From assembly GCA_007922195.1 (NCBI GenBank), contig ML681989.1:48058451-48122450 (forward strand): DNA of 64,000 bases. The letters run 5' to 3'. The DNA comes from Podocnemis expansa. Its lineage: Eukaryota; Chordata; Testudines; Podocnemididae. The notes beneath the pieces were generated by a model. The model was not told where the DNA came from, searched no databases, and saw nothing but the letters and a program-made list of their open reading frames with translations. Shown here piece by piece: positions 11,600 through 23,589 of this stretch. The position numbers and the translations under genes were made by a program. Each line of letters starts with the position of its first letter. Position 1 is the stretch's first letter.

Positions 11600-14115
11600 T
11601 GAAGCCATAAAGTGACCTAAATATCACAAAAGAATCTTACAAAAAGTGGAGATGTGAACTAATTAAAAAGGAAGAGCACAAAAGAATAGCACAAGTATTT
11701 AGGGACAAAAATCAGAAAGGCTAAGACATAAAGAGTTACACATAGCAAGGGACATGAAAGGCAAAAAGAAGTTCTTTAAATATATGAGGAGCAATGGAAA
11801 GCCAAAAGAAAACCAAGGTTCTTTACTTAGTAAAGGAGATAACCCATAAAGGTAAATAAGACATATACCTCATATGCAAGGGTATGAAGAAGATAACTGA
11901 TGACATCAGTCAAAAAGTCTGTCTATTTTGCTTCAATCTTCACTAAGAAAAATTAATGGCAACCAGAAACCACAATTAATACTAGCAAGAGGGAAGGAAT
12001 ACAAGACAAAATAGGGAAAGAATAAATTAAAATATTTAGATAAGTAGGATTGTAAGCAGGAGCAGCACTCAACCCACCTGGAGGGCACCTCCTAGTGGTG
12101 TTTCTGGGGAATTCCACTCAAGTGGTCCCCCCCAGATGGTCTGTGTTTCACTCCTTACCACACCGACTCCACTCTAGAGTCCAGTCCCAGGACCTTAGCC
12201 CTCCAGCTAAAGCCCAAAGTCCACCCCTTCTGGGATGCTGCCCACTAGAAGAGTCTTTAGCCCGGCTCATCCTTGTTCTGGCCACTAAAACAGTCAATGA
12301 CCTGTGAGCCTGTGCCACTCCTGGCACCCATGCCACCGTGGCACACTAGGGGAGCAGGGAGAGGCCTAGGCCCTCCCACTTCTCCAGGCTCCTAAGTGCC
12401 TTCACTGAGGCCTCTGCCTCCCTCCAGTCCCTCCACAATCTGGTGTCGACTCCTTGGGCTGCTTCCCTGCAGCCCCAGCTGCACGGTCTCATCGCCAGAG
12501 TCCAGCCACTGTCTACTCCCTGGCTTCCTTGCCCCAGACTACTGATGCAGTCACTCCTGCAGTCTACTCTCCTGGGATTCCCAGCTCTGGTCAGCTCCTA
12601 GGCTTGCTCCTGCAGCTAGCCTACCAGGATGAGAAACTTCCCCCTGCAGCTCCACTTGCAGACTGACCCCACCTAGCTCTGCTGCCCTACTTTTATACCA
12701 GCAGCCTCCCTCTGATTGGCTGCTGCCAAAAGCCACCTTTTTAACCCCTGCTGCACCATAGCAGAGCCATTCTACTGCTACAAGGATGTGCTGAAATCAG
12801 CAGGACTTGATGAAATTAATCCTAGGGTACCCTGAAGGAACTACCTAAAGCAATCACAGAGCTCTTAGCAATTACTTTTGAGAACTCCAGAAAGATAGAA
12901 GATTAAAGAAGGGCAAACATAGTATCTTTCTTTAAAATGGGGAACAAAAAGTTCATGAAGAATTATAGACCAGCCAGTCTAACTTTAGTATCTAGAAGGA
13001 AACTGCAACAATGTATTAAATTCACAATATACTTGTAAACACCAAGAGAATAACAAGTTTTTAAGGAGTAACCCACATGGGTTTGCTAAAAACAATCATG
13101 CCAAACAAATCTAATTCCTTTCTTTGATACAATTACTAACCTACTGAGTGGGAGAACCAACAGGCATGATATATCTTCATGTTAGAAAGGCTTTTTTCAC
13201 ACAGTCCCAAATGACATTCTCATCAGCAAAGTATAGAAATGTGATCTAGATGAAATTACCATATAATGGAGTCACAATTAGTTTAAAGAATGTAGCTTTA
13301 CTATTCAAAGAGTTATAGACCATTTGTTGTCAAAGTGGGTTGGGTGTACTCAGTAAGGCCCCACAGGGGTCAGTCCCAAGATGACTTCTGTTCTGCATTT
13401 TCATTAGTGACTTGGATAATGAAGTGAAAACAGTGCTTCTAAAATCTGCAGATGACACCAGGCTGGGCACTGTTGCAAACACTTATGGGAACAGGATTAA
13501 AATTCCAAATTATCTTGACAAAGTGGAGAACTGATCTGCATTTGATAAGATAAAATTTAATAAGGACAAGTTCAGAGTATGTCACGTAAGGAAAAAAGTT
13601 AAACACACAAGTACAAAAGACAAATGAATAACTATCTAGATGATATTACTGTCTAAATGAACCTAGGTGTTCTAGTGGATCAGTAGCTCAATAAGTCAAC
13701 AACATGATTCAGCTGCAAAAAAATGCTAATGCAATTCTGGGGTGTGTCAACAGGAGTGTTAGATGTGAGATATGGTAGATCACTGTCCTACTCTACCAGT
13801 GAGGGCTCAGCTGGAGTACTTTGTCCAATTTTGGGTGCTGCACTTTAGGAAAGATATGGAAAAACTAAAAAGAGCCCAAAAGAAAATAGTAATAAGGATA
13901 CAAGGCTTTGAAAACCTGACCAACAATGAAAGGTTAAAAAACCTAGCCATTTTATTCTTAAGGAAGACAATTGAGAGGGGAGCTAATAAGTCTCCAAATA
14001 TATTAAGTTATGTTCTACAGAGGACAGTGAACAATTGTTTTTCCTTGTCCACTGAAGGTAGGTTAAGAAGTAATGGACTTAATCTGCAGCAACTACAAGT
14101 AGAGTTCTGAATGCT
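11600..14115 (+). mobile_element. Old CR1 LINE fragment, split by a solo LTR
   Basis: Plus-strand pieces match the CR1 ORF2 order. Around 12880-13000 the sequence encodes a decayed NYRPASLTLVS segment of the RT. At 13772-14110 it encodes the 3' RT/post-RT segment, including AQLEYFVQFWVLHFRKDMEK. It has many stops and shifts and is clearly older than the CR1 at 42-46 kb. The Gypsy LTR at 12051-12782 interrupts it. Confidence 0.75.
12051..12782 (+). mobile_element. Solo Gypsy-type LTR
   Basis: The 732-bp unit starts TGTAAGCAGGAGCAGCACTC and ends CTACTGCTACA, so it has TG...CA ends. It is flanked by a perfect 5-bp duplication AGGAT (12046-12050 and 12783-12787). A ttttatacc TATA-like box lies near 12690. 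The GC-rich body resembles known turtle Gypsy LTRs as I remember them. No internal region is present, so it is a recombined solo LTR inside CR1. Confidence 0.85.
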
Positions 14116-14372
14116 CACAAAATTTGTATCCACATTCACTCCACAAAAATGCTTCACGGCTATCTAGGGATTTTCAGGGCTCTAGCTATAAGCATAGTCA
14201 AACTCTAAAATAAACTTGTAAGAAAGTGTAAAAGTGCCTCCCTGCCTTGGTGTTGCAAGGGACACATGACCTAGAGGTCACGCTGTAGTCTGTGGCCATT
14301 GGAGGCGGGTGTGAGGAGGGGATTCTTAATGCCCTAGACTCATCAAGGAGGGAGGAAGGCAATGAAAGAGAA

Positions 14373-14374
14373 CA

Positions 14375-14416
<42 letters not shown>
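14373..14416. repeat. (GAAA)n microsatellite
   Basis: Eleven or so tandem gaaa units form an uninterrupted purine tract. Confidence 0.95.
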
Positions 14417-14417
<1 letters not shown>

Positions 14418-14889
14418 CCTCCCCTTCTGTAAGGGAGGCTCTTCTTCAGAGGCAGTAGTCTTGGACTCTGGGTTTGCTTCAGCTCTACTGTAGCTGGATC
14501 AGTTTCCTTCCTGCTCCACTACACACATGAGCTGCTCCTCTCTCCTTTAAGTTCTCCACCTGACAAAGCATTTGCTGCAGCTGTGCCTTGGCAATACTGG
14601 CTGAGTCCAGGATGAACTCTTAATCCCTTGTTTCCTAGTGTGAGAGTTGCATACTCCATCACTCTCCCACCTGCTCAACATAGAGGCAGGAGAGCTGAGA
14701 CCATCCAAGTACTCCCCCCTCTCTCTGGAGAAGTTCCCATTCAGTTGGGCTTTGCTAGCTCAATCCTGGATCTGGAATATATACGGCTGGAGAAACAGGT
14801 ACCAGCACATTACTATTCTTCATGGTATTGGGTCATCGTAATGAAGCATGACCAGTGACGAGCTCGACTCAGGAAGTAGTACCAAAGTG

Positions 14890-15545
14890 AGACTATAGAC
14901 TATTTTACCACCAGGCCTCTTTCTCTGACCAAGCAGTCCCATCCCCCTGGAAACAGTTCATGGATCAGATAAAGCATTTGGTGTTCCTCCTCTTTTACTT
15001 CCTGGGATAAAAGGGCCTCCAACTCCATATCCGAAGCATCCATCTGCAGAACACACACCTGAAACAAGTCCAGGCTGAATGGGACCAGGTCAGTGCACAA
15101 GAACTGTTTCAGTTTTTGAAAGGCCATTTCACAGGCCTCAGAACAGTGGACTTTTGGGTGGCTATCTTTCATGAAGAAGTCCATGAAGGTAGCTGTGACC
15201 ATTGTGCTGGGTTTCACAAACAGGCAGCAGTAGCTAGCAAGTCCCAGAAAATTCCTGACCAGTTTCTTAGTGGTAGGACATAGGGTTCTCTTGAGGTCCT
15301 GGACTTTGCAGACTTGGCCCCTTCCCAGGAATTATCCCAAGTACATGATCTCCTTTTCCTCTCTTGCATTTTTCTGGGTTTGCTGTTAGCCTAGCCTGTC
15401 ATAGACTGTAGCATAGCCGCCAGGTGTTTCTACCAGGTCTAGCTGTAGATGCTCATCATCCAAACAGGCTGCCATATACAAGGTATGTAGCTGTAGAACC
15501 TGGTGAATAAGCCATCCTAATAGAGGGTTTTCTACTAGTGAGTAA
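14890..15545 (-). mobile_element. Gypsy LTR-retrotransposon pol fragment
   Basis: On the minus strand, in order, are a decayed catalytic region reading YMAACLDDEH (Y-x-D-D expected), a thumb-like segment ANPEKCK, a connection segment TKKLVRNFLGLASY, and an RNase H-like stretch CVLQMDASDMELEALLSQEV. The D-A-S and L-L-S-Q motifs are those of Ty3/Gypsy RNase H. Stops and shifts make it a dead fragment. It belongs to a different lineage from the Gypsy at 22.4-26.5 kb. Confidence 0.75.
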
Positions 15546-18500
15546 GACTTGACAAACAGCACCAACCATCACTATTCTTCCTCATTCAATCACAAAGCAG
15601 CCATGCTGTGATATGTGGAGAGCTGAATGTAGGATGCAGCATATGATCAGGATTCTTCATGAGCAACTAAGGATAAAGAGGAAGAGAGATGGGAGGCTGA
15701 ACCAAAAAAGCAAGAAAACCAACACTGCCTTGGCCATGCTGGGGCAATGAGGATGAGTTTCTTCTGACCCACTTTCAGCTTGAGAACAACATGTAAAACA
15801 GTTGGGAATCAGTGGAAAAGTGTACAAGACAGCTGACTGCTGGGTGAGGTAGAAAGCACTGGCCAGAAAGCCTACACTTAGGCCCCTTCAAGAGCAGAAC
15901 AGCTGGCATTTTCTGTTGTCCTTTGTAGCAGACAGGTCAATCATTGGGATGCCCCTTACTGCGAAGATAACTCAAAAATTGAGCTTCACTAACACTCATG
16001 GTTCAGAGAAAAATTCCTACTGAGGTGGGCCATGAGATGATTCTGGACCCCAGGCAAGTGATCAGCTGTTGGAGTGATACTCTTATTGACATAGAACTGT
16101 TGGTCTGATCACCACTTGGCAGACCTCTCACCTGCATGCTCAGATAATACAAAGTAGCAGCATTGTGAGTATGTGAACTACCAAACCCCTGATGCCATTC
16201 AGGAAAGCAAGACAGGCATTGAAAATGGCACAAAGCTCCAAGACATTACAATTCAGTGGAGCTTCCTTCTGCAGTTACAGGCCCTGAACCTTCTAAAATC
16301 ACAGATGAGCTCCCAACCTACCAAGAAGGCATCAGTCACAACAGTTCTGCTTGATAAGAGCTGAATGAAGGAAATGCGTTGAATCCTCTGAACCATCCAC
16401 CACTACAAGGAGTCCAGCATCAATGGAGAGAGGTAGACCAACTCATTTGTGAGTGAAGAATTGAACGATAAATGGTCCCAAGTCACATTTCCAGAGGATC
16501 AGTGGGAAACCTTATGAATTGAACCACCTCCATGCATGAGGATACATGCCTTAAGAGCCTCAAGCACACAGGGACTGTCATGCAAGTTTGAGACTGCAGA
16601 TCAAGACAAAGGCAGCAAATTGCTGAAAACAGCAAGAATGGTGAATCACAGAAATATTCTATGACTTGGAAGAAATAACCACATGGAAGTAAGCATCCCA
16701 AAACCCCACAGCAGCAAGTGAGTCATTCTAAGTCAAAATAGGGAAAATAGTTAACAGGATTGCCACATATAGAACTGTATGTATCTGATGTATTTGTTAA
16801 AGGTTACAGAGGTTAAGAACAAGTCTTACCCTCCTTTGGGTTTGGGAACCAGAAAGTACTCAGAATAGAAGCATTGACCCCAGTATTCCAGAATAATTTC
16901 CTTTACCACTTCCAAGGTCAGAAAGGAGCAATACTGCTAAAGGAGCAATATCTCACAAGAGGATTCCCTGAAAAGGACTAGAAAGGGAAGGCAAGGGAGA
17001 GGAATGGAGGAGAACCAGATAGCCTGACCTGATGGCACTTAGGACCCAGTTGTTGTTGAGCCCTAAGTACCATAAAAGTGGCTTAGCCCGACCCCAAATA
17101 GGGGTAGGAGAAATGGAATGATGATTAGACCACTCCTCTGGACCACTGAGTCAAAATAGGTGCTTGTGAATGCTGGAAGAGGAGGTAGTTGACTAGCCAA
17201 ACCCTAGACCTAACTACCTCCTCCTCTGGGGTTGTCCCACTGCCACACAGGCAAAAAAAGCTGCCCAAAAGTGCACTGTGGACAGTATTGTTGCTGCTGT
17301 TGGTCACCTAAGTGACACCACTAAATTGGTGGTGTGTGCAGCCCAAGGAATGAAGAGCATCCCTAAAATCCTCAAAGGAGTATTGGATCTCATCTGTCCT
17401 GAGCATTGCAGGCTCTAAAAGCAGGTCATTGAAAGGGATGGCTACTCTCCCAGGAGCAGACAGCTGCAGGATACTTATTAATGAATGTATGTGTGTTCCC
17501 CTGCTGGAACTCTGCCTGAATACCCTAGGATGGAAGCACCCATACACTGCAAAAGGTCCTGATAGGCCTTGAAATCCTGTGGTACTATAGCAGAGGAGGA
17601 GCCAGGCTCTGTTGAACTGTTGGCTCTGGACTGATGAAGCCAGAAAGGGCAGCTTCATGGACTTTTCGTACAGAAGACTCACTGGTACCTGAACCTACAG
17701 TAGATCCAGTTTCTGCCATCGGTCTGCCAGATGACCTTGACATAGAGGGGGCTAAGGAACTCATCCTCCGTGACCAAGGAGCATCTTACAGATTCCATGA
17801 GACCACTAATAAGGAAAGGGCATTGCTAACCAGTAGGCAGTAGCTGAGTGCCCCCATTCTGACCATGAGATGAATGCCAATCGCAGGGCCAGCAGCTCTC
17901 TGTAAACAATCCCCAACATAGGTCAAGCAATGGAGAACAGGAAGAGGAAGATCCCAGCTTTGACACAGTGGAGCCCCATGTTCTGGGAGATAAAGGTAGA
18001 ACCAGCCCTGAGGGAGTGAGGACTTGATCTGTTGCCCAGAATGAGGCAGGGACAAGTGCCGATGCTGATGCAGTATCACCAGCCACAAAGCATGCCAATG
18101 CCAGAAACAGCTTCAACCCCAAAGTCAGCTGCAGCAGGACAGCTGATGGTGCTGGAGAAAATGGAGGGCACTGAAAGCCACCACAGTAATAGACAGTGCC
18201 ACCTGCAATGGTGTTGAGGGGTTTCCTGGTGGCGAGGTCCTTTGCACTGAGTCCAGTATTGGCCCTGCTTCTACAGGCTGTGGACGGAGAACATGGGGAG
18301 TGAGGGCAACAGACCCCAGGGTTCAGCAGCCCACCCAGCTATCAGGGCTATACATTCCACAGCCCTGGCAAAGTCCGGGACTGGACCAAAGGAGAGACCA
18401 GAAAAGAAAAGCCTGTAACTGCTAACACACCACCAGCATAGGAACAGGCTTTGGCCTCATCACTACCAGATACAATGACTACTCCAAGGGTAGAACTGCC

Positions 18501-19340
18501 CTCCTACTCTGTACAGGGGAGTGATTAGAGGCATCTGTGCCATCACTGCACTGGCACTAACCCTGTGTTGCTCCGTGCTCCTCCTCAGAGGCAGAATCAT
18601 CCCCAAAACCTAGAATAGTCAACTGGTCTTACGCAGTGCACCCAACAAAAGGGAATGGATCCTCCTCCTCTTCAGAGAGGTCCTTGCTCCACAGTACAAG
18701 AGGGCAGAACTCTCAGAACATGAGGGCAACCTCCAGTCCAACCAGGCCTTGCTGCCAAATCAAGCCACACAGACTTTTCGAACAAGTGCTCTTTTAGGAG
18801 AAAGTCTCTTGCTGTTTGGGTCTGTTTCATGAACACCACTCCTTGACATGGGCCACGGCATATATAACAAGCACTGCCTGTGGAGATTGTTAGGGATTTT
18901 TCTGTCACACAATGTACAACCTCAGTGAGGACACATTCAAGAAAAACTAAACTAAATACAAGTTCCAATATGGTAGCTGTGTTAGTCTAGTCCAGCAAGA
19001 CGAACAAGAAGTCTGATGGCGCTTTTAAAGACTAACAAATTTGTTAGTCTTTAAAAGCTCCACCAGACTCCTTGTTTGTTTAACTAAATACAACTAGCTC
19101 TAACCTAAGGGCGTCAAAAGTAGTGTTAATTATATACAACTAGAAACAACCACTAAACTAATCAGAGAGTGAGGTCTTCAGAGAGTGAGATCCAACTCCA
19201 GTCACAAGCTGTGAGAAAGAATTGAAGGGGGCCAGGGCAGCATCATCTTTTACAGCCAGGAGAGGGGCTTTGGCCATGAGGAGCAAACATCACCCCTCTC
19301 AATGTAAAGCTCGGCACCAACATGATCTCTTCATTGCTAC
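15546..19340 (-). mobile_element. Decayed DIRS-type (tyrosine recombinase) retroelement
   Basis: Minus-strand segments parallel the DIRS at 61.6-64 kb. At 17682-17308, a gag-like stretch includes RVAIPFNDLLLEPAML and EDFRDALHSLGC, which mirrors MPFEGPDLFAEST...DSRATLQSLG in the other copy. Around 16860 the nucleotide sequence gggtttgggaaccagaaagt matches gggtttcgggaccaggaagt near 62213. At 16233-16003, QVRGLPSGDQTNSSM and LITCLGSRIISWPTS resemble the DIRS RNase H/post-RT region. It is heavily mutated, and its ends are approximate. A Penelope foldback interrupts it at 18962-19081. Confidence 0.7.
18962..19081. mobile_element. Penelope-derived foldback with 12-bp duplication
   Basis: This is a 120-bp hairpin: ttaaagactaacaaa is followed immediately by its inverse tttgttagtctttaa, and the outer arms are also complementary. 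It is flanked by the perfect 12-mer AACTAAATACAA at 18950-18961 and 19082-19093. The left arm carries the gttagtctagtccag signature of the Penelope-like tail at 35.7 kb. Confidence 0.8.
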
Positions 19341-21159
19341 ACTAAACAGTGGTACAGAGAGATGCCTGATTTCATAGTTTTGAGCAGAATTATGTTCACT
19401 TACATGAATCTGGAGGTTTGATATTATAAGAATGATGATTCAGCCCCTCCCAAGTAGCTTCTTAATTAGTTAGGTCTTCAACACAATCAAAAGAAGTCCT
19501 TTCTCATGCCCTAATACTATTTACCTTTCATAATTTGTTATCATGTTGTTTCTTTCCACCCATTAGCAGGTGAGAAAGCCATTTTTAGGAATAACTCTGT
19601 TTCCACTACCAGCATAGCATCAGAGAGAATTTCATACTGGTATCAAGAAAATGAGGACCTTACTTTACTAGGTCACATGACACCTCAAGTAGCAAATTTA
19701 ATGCTGTCTGTACCTTATATTTTTTGAGATAAAGGAAACAGAGGAAAAAAGTACAGGCTGCTATAGATTGGACAAAGACAGGAAATTCATCCCAAGAAAA
19801 TGCTCTCAAGGATGCTGCAATGCCTCTTTTTAATTATCTGCATCCCTTGCAACATGATAAATTATCAAATTAGTGAATCCTAGGAGGTGAAAAACAAGAC
19901 TAGTACAATGTGAAATAAATAAAGGGAGACAGTAATCTTGACTACAGCTTTGAAGCCTTTTAAAATACATTTATAATTCATTTTAAATATTCTATATCTC
20001 TTCCAAAAAGTCACTTCAGAAATATGAGGGACATTAGACTCGTATTTAATTCCACTCATGAACCAGATACACTTTTTTTGGAATGAGCATGAATCAGAAG
20101 ATATTGTGTGACGCTGAGGACATTTTTTTAATGGATAAGACTGTCTGTTAATTCCTGGGTATGATTTATTGTAGTTTTTTTTGGTTTCCTAAAGGATTCT
20201 GTACCATTCAAGTGTTTAATGTTTTTACAACAAATCATATTTGTCTTAATTCAGACTCAGATTTGATGATCAGACATCCTTCACAATGCAGGCCACAGAA
20301 CCCAACTACCCAGTTCTGTAATAGACCCTAAACTATGGCTGAATTACAGAAATCCTCAAATGGTGGTTTAAAGACTTCAAGACTTCCACTAGCAAAACTA
20401 ACAGGCCCCATGCTACTAGGCCCTTGGCCTCTGCCAGTCTCCCCAGTCTCCCAGATATGGTGATCAGCTAAACCCTGAGCATGTGGGCAAGACTCACCAG
20501 CCACACATACAAGAAAGAATACTCTGTACTACCACAGAACCCAGCTCATCAAGCATCCTATCAGAGGCCATTGGCATATTTATCAAATTTGGGGCTTAAA
20601 GTTTCTTGTCTGATTGCATATTTTACACAAAATATGATAATTTATATTTGTTTAACACACATTAGATCAAATTCACCTCTGCTTTAGATCAATTAGAAAG
20701 AATAGATTTATATCAGGGATAAAATTTGGATTGCCATCTAATAAATTGTTCACTTTTATCATTATAAAAACTGAATATATTATGTTAACAATAGTTAAGG
20801 TTGATAAAAGCAAAAGAGTAACATAATTAATTCCAGTTCAGAAAAGTTTGTATGACTGTGCCACTACCCAAAAATCAGGCATGCTCTCGTAGCTGAAGCT
20901 CTCAACCCTGTACCGTATTTAAGCACATGCATAGTCCCATAATACAATGGTATAAAAATAATAAACAAGTTGGAAGAATGGCAGTGTTGGACACAGATCA
21001 GTTAGAGAAAGTTAATAGTCTAGGAAGATTGAGTAAATTTCACTCACGCTTATTTATCTTTACACATTTAACGTATTAGACCATTTTCACATAAGGTTAA
21101 CATCTAGGTTTACTCTAGTTGTCTGCATAGAACTGGAAATGGGGAAGGTTCAAATCAAA
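19341..21159. other. Intron 2, no feature
   Basis: AT-rich intronic sequence with no recognised repeat or coding signal. Confidence 0.55.
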
Positions 21160-21295
21160 ACAATAGAATAGAATCGAATCGTGAGGTTGGAAGGGACCTC
21201 ATGAGATCATTGAGTCCAACCCCCTGGGGCTTGACCCCAGGACCTTCAGCATACTCAACAGAGGTGCTAGCTACTACACTATTTTCTAGTAATGA
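21160..21295 (-). mobile_element. tRNA-headed SINE with CR1-like tail
   Basis: Read on the minus strand, it begins with an A-box-like tagtgtagtagctagca and a B-box-like region near ggggtcaag. It ends with a CR1-type tail, ggtcccttccaacctcacg. The same layout recurs at 48.9 and 61.4 kb. This type of SINE is characteristic of turtles. Confidence 0.75.
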
Positions 21296-21303
21296 ATATA
21301 TTT

Positions 21304-21985
21304 GGGCTATGTTCACATGGGGAGGGCTTGTTTCGAAACAAGCTGTTTCGAAATAACTCTTTATTTCCAAACAACTTATTTCGAGGACAAAAAACTTTGT
21401 CCGCGAAATAAGGCAGCGAAATAGCAGGTCCACAGTGTGGACCTGCTATTTCGACAGGGGAGGGGATTGCAGGCACCGGCAGGGTCAGGCGCGGCTGGGC
21501 GCCTAACCCAGAAGGTGCCTGCAGGGGCTGACGGCACCCGTCAGGTGAGGCATCGCAGGGCGCCTCACCCAGGGGACTTTAAAGCCCCCACTGCCCCCAA
21601 ACCTGGGGCGCAGCCCCGGCGCGTGGCTGGAGCCCGCTGCTGCCGGGGCCAGAGGGAGCCCCGCCCCCGGGATTCCCCTGTGGGGCCGACGCGCCTGCCC
21701 GGGGGCGGGGGCGGGGCTGGGGCTGAGGCTGAGGCTGCCCCCGAGGCCCCACCCCAGCCCCGCCCCCGGGCAGGCGCGTCAGCCCCGTGGGGGAATCCTG
21801 GGACGGGGCCTTGGGGGGCAGCCCCAGCCCCGCCCCCGGGCAGGCGCATCAGCCCCACGGGGGAAGCCCGGGGCGGGGCCTTGGGGGGCAGCCCCAGCCC
21901 CGCCCCCGGGCAGGCGCGTCAGCCCCACGGGGGAAGCCCGGGGGCGGGGCTCCCTCCGGCCCCGGCAGCAGCGGGCTCCAGCCGC
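21304..21985. mobile_element. GC-rich palindromic DNA transposon running into gap
   Basis: The left end GGGCTATGTTCACATGGGGA equals that of the element at 56542. It is followed by repeated tttcgaaa motifs, then a CpG-dense interior. From about 21735 a unit of about 67 bp (cgcccccgggcaggcgcgtc...) is tandemly repeated. The block at 21618-21690 is the inverted copy of 21940-21985, so the sequence folds back on itself. The assembly gap begins inside this palindrome and the right end is not seen. Confidence 0.65.
21740..21985. repeat. ~67-bp GC-rich tandem repeat
   Basis: Three to four copies of a unit contain gcaggcgcgtcagccccacg and cagccccagccccgcccccg. The last copy runs into the N gap. Open frames through it reflect composition, not coding. 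Confidence 0.8.
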
Positions 21986-22385
21986 NNNNNNNNNNNNNNN
22001 NNNNNNNNNNNNNNNNNNNNNNNNNNNNNNNNNNNNNNNNNNNNNNNNNNNNNNNNNNNNNNNNNNNNNNNNNNNNNNNNNNNNNNNNNNNNNNNNNNNN
22101 NNNNNNNNNNNNNNNNNNNNNNNNNNNNNNNNNNNNNNNNNNNNNNNNNNNNNNNNNNNNNNNNNNNNNNNNNNNNNNNNNNNNNNNNNNNNNNNNNNNN
22201 NNNNNNNNNNNNNNNNNNNNNNNNNNNNNNNNNNNNNNNNNNNNNNNNNNNNNNNNNNNNNNNNNNNNNNNNNNNNNNNNNNNNNNNNNNNNNNNNNNNN
22301 NNNNNNNNNNNNNNNNNNNNNNNNNNNNNNNNNNNNNNNNNNNNNNNNNNNNNNNNNNNNNNNNNNNNNNNNNNNNNNNNNNNNN
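21986..22385. other. Assembly gap (400 N)
   Basis: The run of N replaces unknown sequence between the GC-rich palindrome and the Gypsy gag. The nominal length may not be real. Confidence 0.98.
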
Positions 22386-22878
22386 ACCTTACGGGGACCT
22401 AGTGGAAGTTCTGGGAGCACATTTTTCCCCAACACCACTAGTAACTGCTGAGAGGTATAGGTTCTACCAAAGGAACCAAGAGGAAGGTGAATCAGTTGTA
22501 CAATTTGTAGCAGCTCTGCGGAAGCTGGCAGCACACTGTGACTTCAAGAACATGTTAGAGGAAATGCTGCATGACAGGCTGGTGTGTGGCCTGCACAGTG
22601 AATCAACACAAAAACGCCTATTGACTGAAGGTCAACTCACCTTGCAGCAGGCTGTAGAAATTGCAGTCTCCATGGAACGCGTCACCCAAGACATGCAACA
22701 GATCAGGGTCAGTGTCCGTAAAGTATCCCTACGACCTGCCCCCAGGGCACTGGGAAGACAAGAATGTTACCAATGTGGGAAGCAGGACCACCTCGCATCT
22801 GAGTGCCGGTTTAAGGAACTACTGTGTCGACAATGTGGTAAGAGAGGGCACATTGAATGTGCCTGCAAACAAAGGTAG
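22386..22878 (+). pseudogene. Gypsy gag, C-terminal part
   Basis: The frame opens at the gap edge with a capsid-like helical segment (RYRFYQRNQEEGESVVQFVA). It then has two CCHC zinc knuckles: CYQCGKQDHLASEC (C-x2-C-x4-H-x4-C) and CRQCGKRGHIECAC of the same spacing. It stops at TAG 22876-22878. The next open segment lies in the same frame, which suggests gag and pol were once read as one chain or by stop suppression. The start is unknown. Confidence 0.85.
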
Positions 22879-22992
22879 GGTGAGCCAAACAGAAGAGGCA
22901 GACCTGAGAAAAATGGACCGTTGGTTTGGCGGACTAAGAGAGAAATTCTGCATGCAGTAGAGCAGAATACAGGTGATCATAGTGACACCTAA

Positions 22993-23589
22993 TTGGAAGA
23001 TGAAGATTCCCTCCATGTTTTGTCTATAACAGTTGGCCCACGTAAATTCTGGGTAACACCTGTGTTGGAAGGCAAACCTACACGCATGGAACTGGACACT
23101 GGCGCAGCAGTTTCATTAGTTTCTAACATTGTGTATGAGAAGGACTTTAGACATCTGCCACTTAAGCCGACAGTAGTCGTTTTGAAGACATATACTGGAG
23201 AGACTGTTCCCTTGTTGGGTACTATTGATGTGAAAGTAGAACTCAATGGACAGACCATAAAGCTACCACTGTTTGTGGTAAAGGGGAACTACCCAGCCCT
23301 AATGGGAAGATCTTGGATCAGGAAAATCCAACTCGATTGGTCACAAGTGCATTAATTGACTAAAGAAGAAATAAATCTACCAGTGGTACTAACAAAACAT
23401 GCTGCTGTTTTCGGTGAAGACTTAGGCAGTATGAAAGGAATCACTGTGAAATTAAATATAAAGCCTGATTGCCAACCAAAATGTTTGAAGGCCAGGATGG
23501 TGCCATTTGCCATCAGACCCAAGGTGGAAGAAGACTTGGAACGGTTAGTCAAAGAGGGAGTGTTGGTGCCAGTTACTCACAGCCAGTAG
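22993..23589 (+). pseudogene. Gypsy protease and RT N-terminus
   Basis: The aspartic protease signature LDTGAAVSLVS (D-T-G-A) lies near codons 33-43, followed by a conserved ALMGRSWI near the end of the domain. An in-frame TAA at 23353-23355 separates it from the RT N-terminus (DCQPKCLKARMVPFAI), which ends at a TAG at 23587-23589. All pieces share the gag frame. Confidence 0.8.

Noticed and set aside
21740..21985. Regular repeats as a CRISPR-like array
   Set aside because: Units are contiguous tandem copies without unique spacers, in a vertebrate genome.
21437..22878. Open frames of 321 and 363 codons across the N gap
   Set aside because: They run through unknown bases and a CpG-rich tandem repeat; only the Gypsy gag part after 22386 is real coding sequence.
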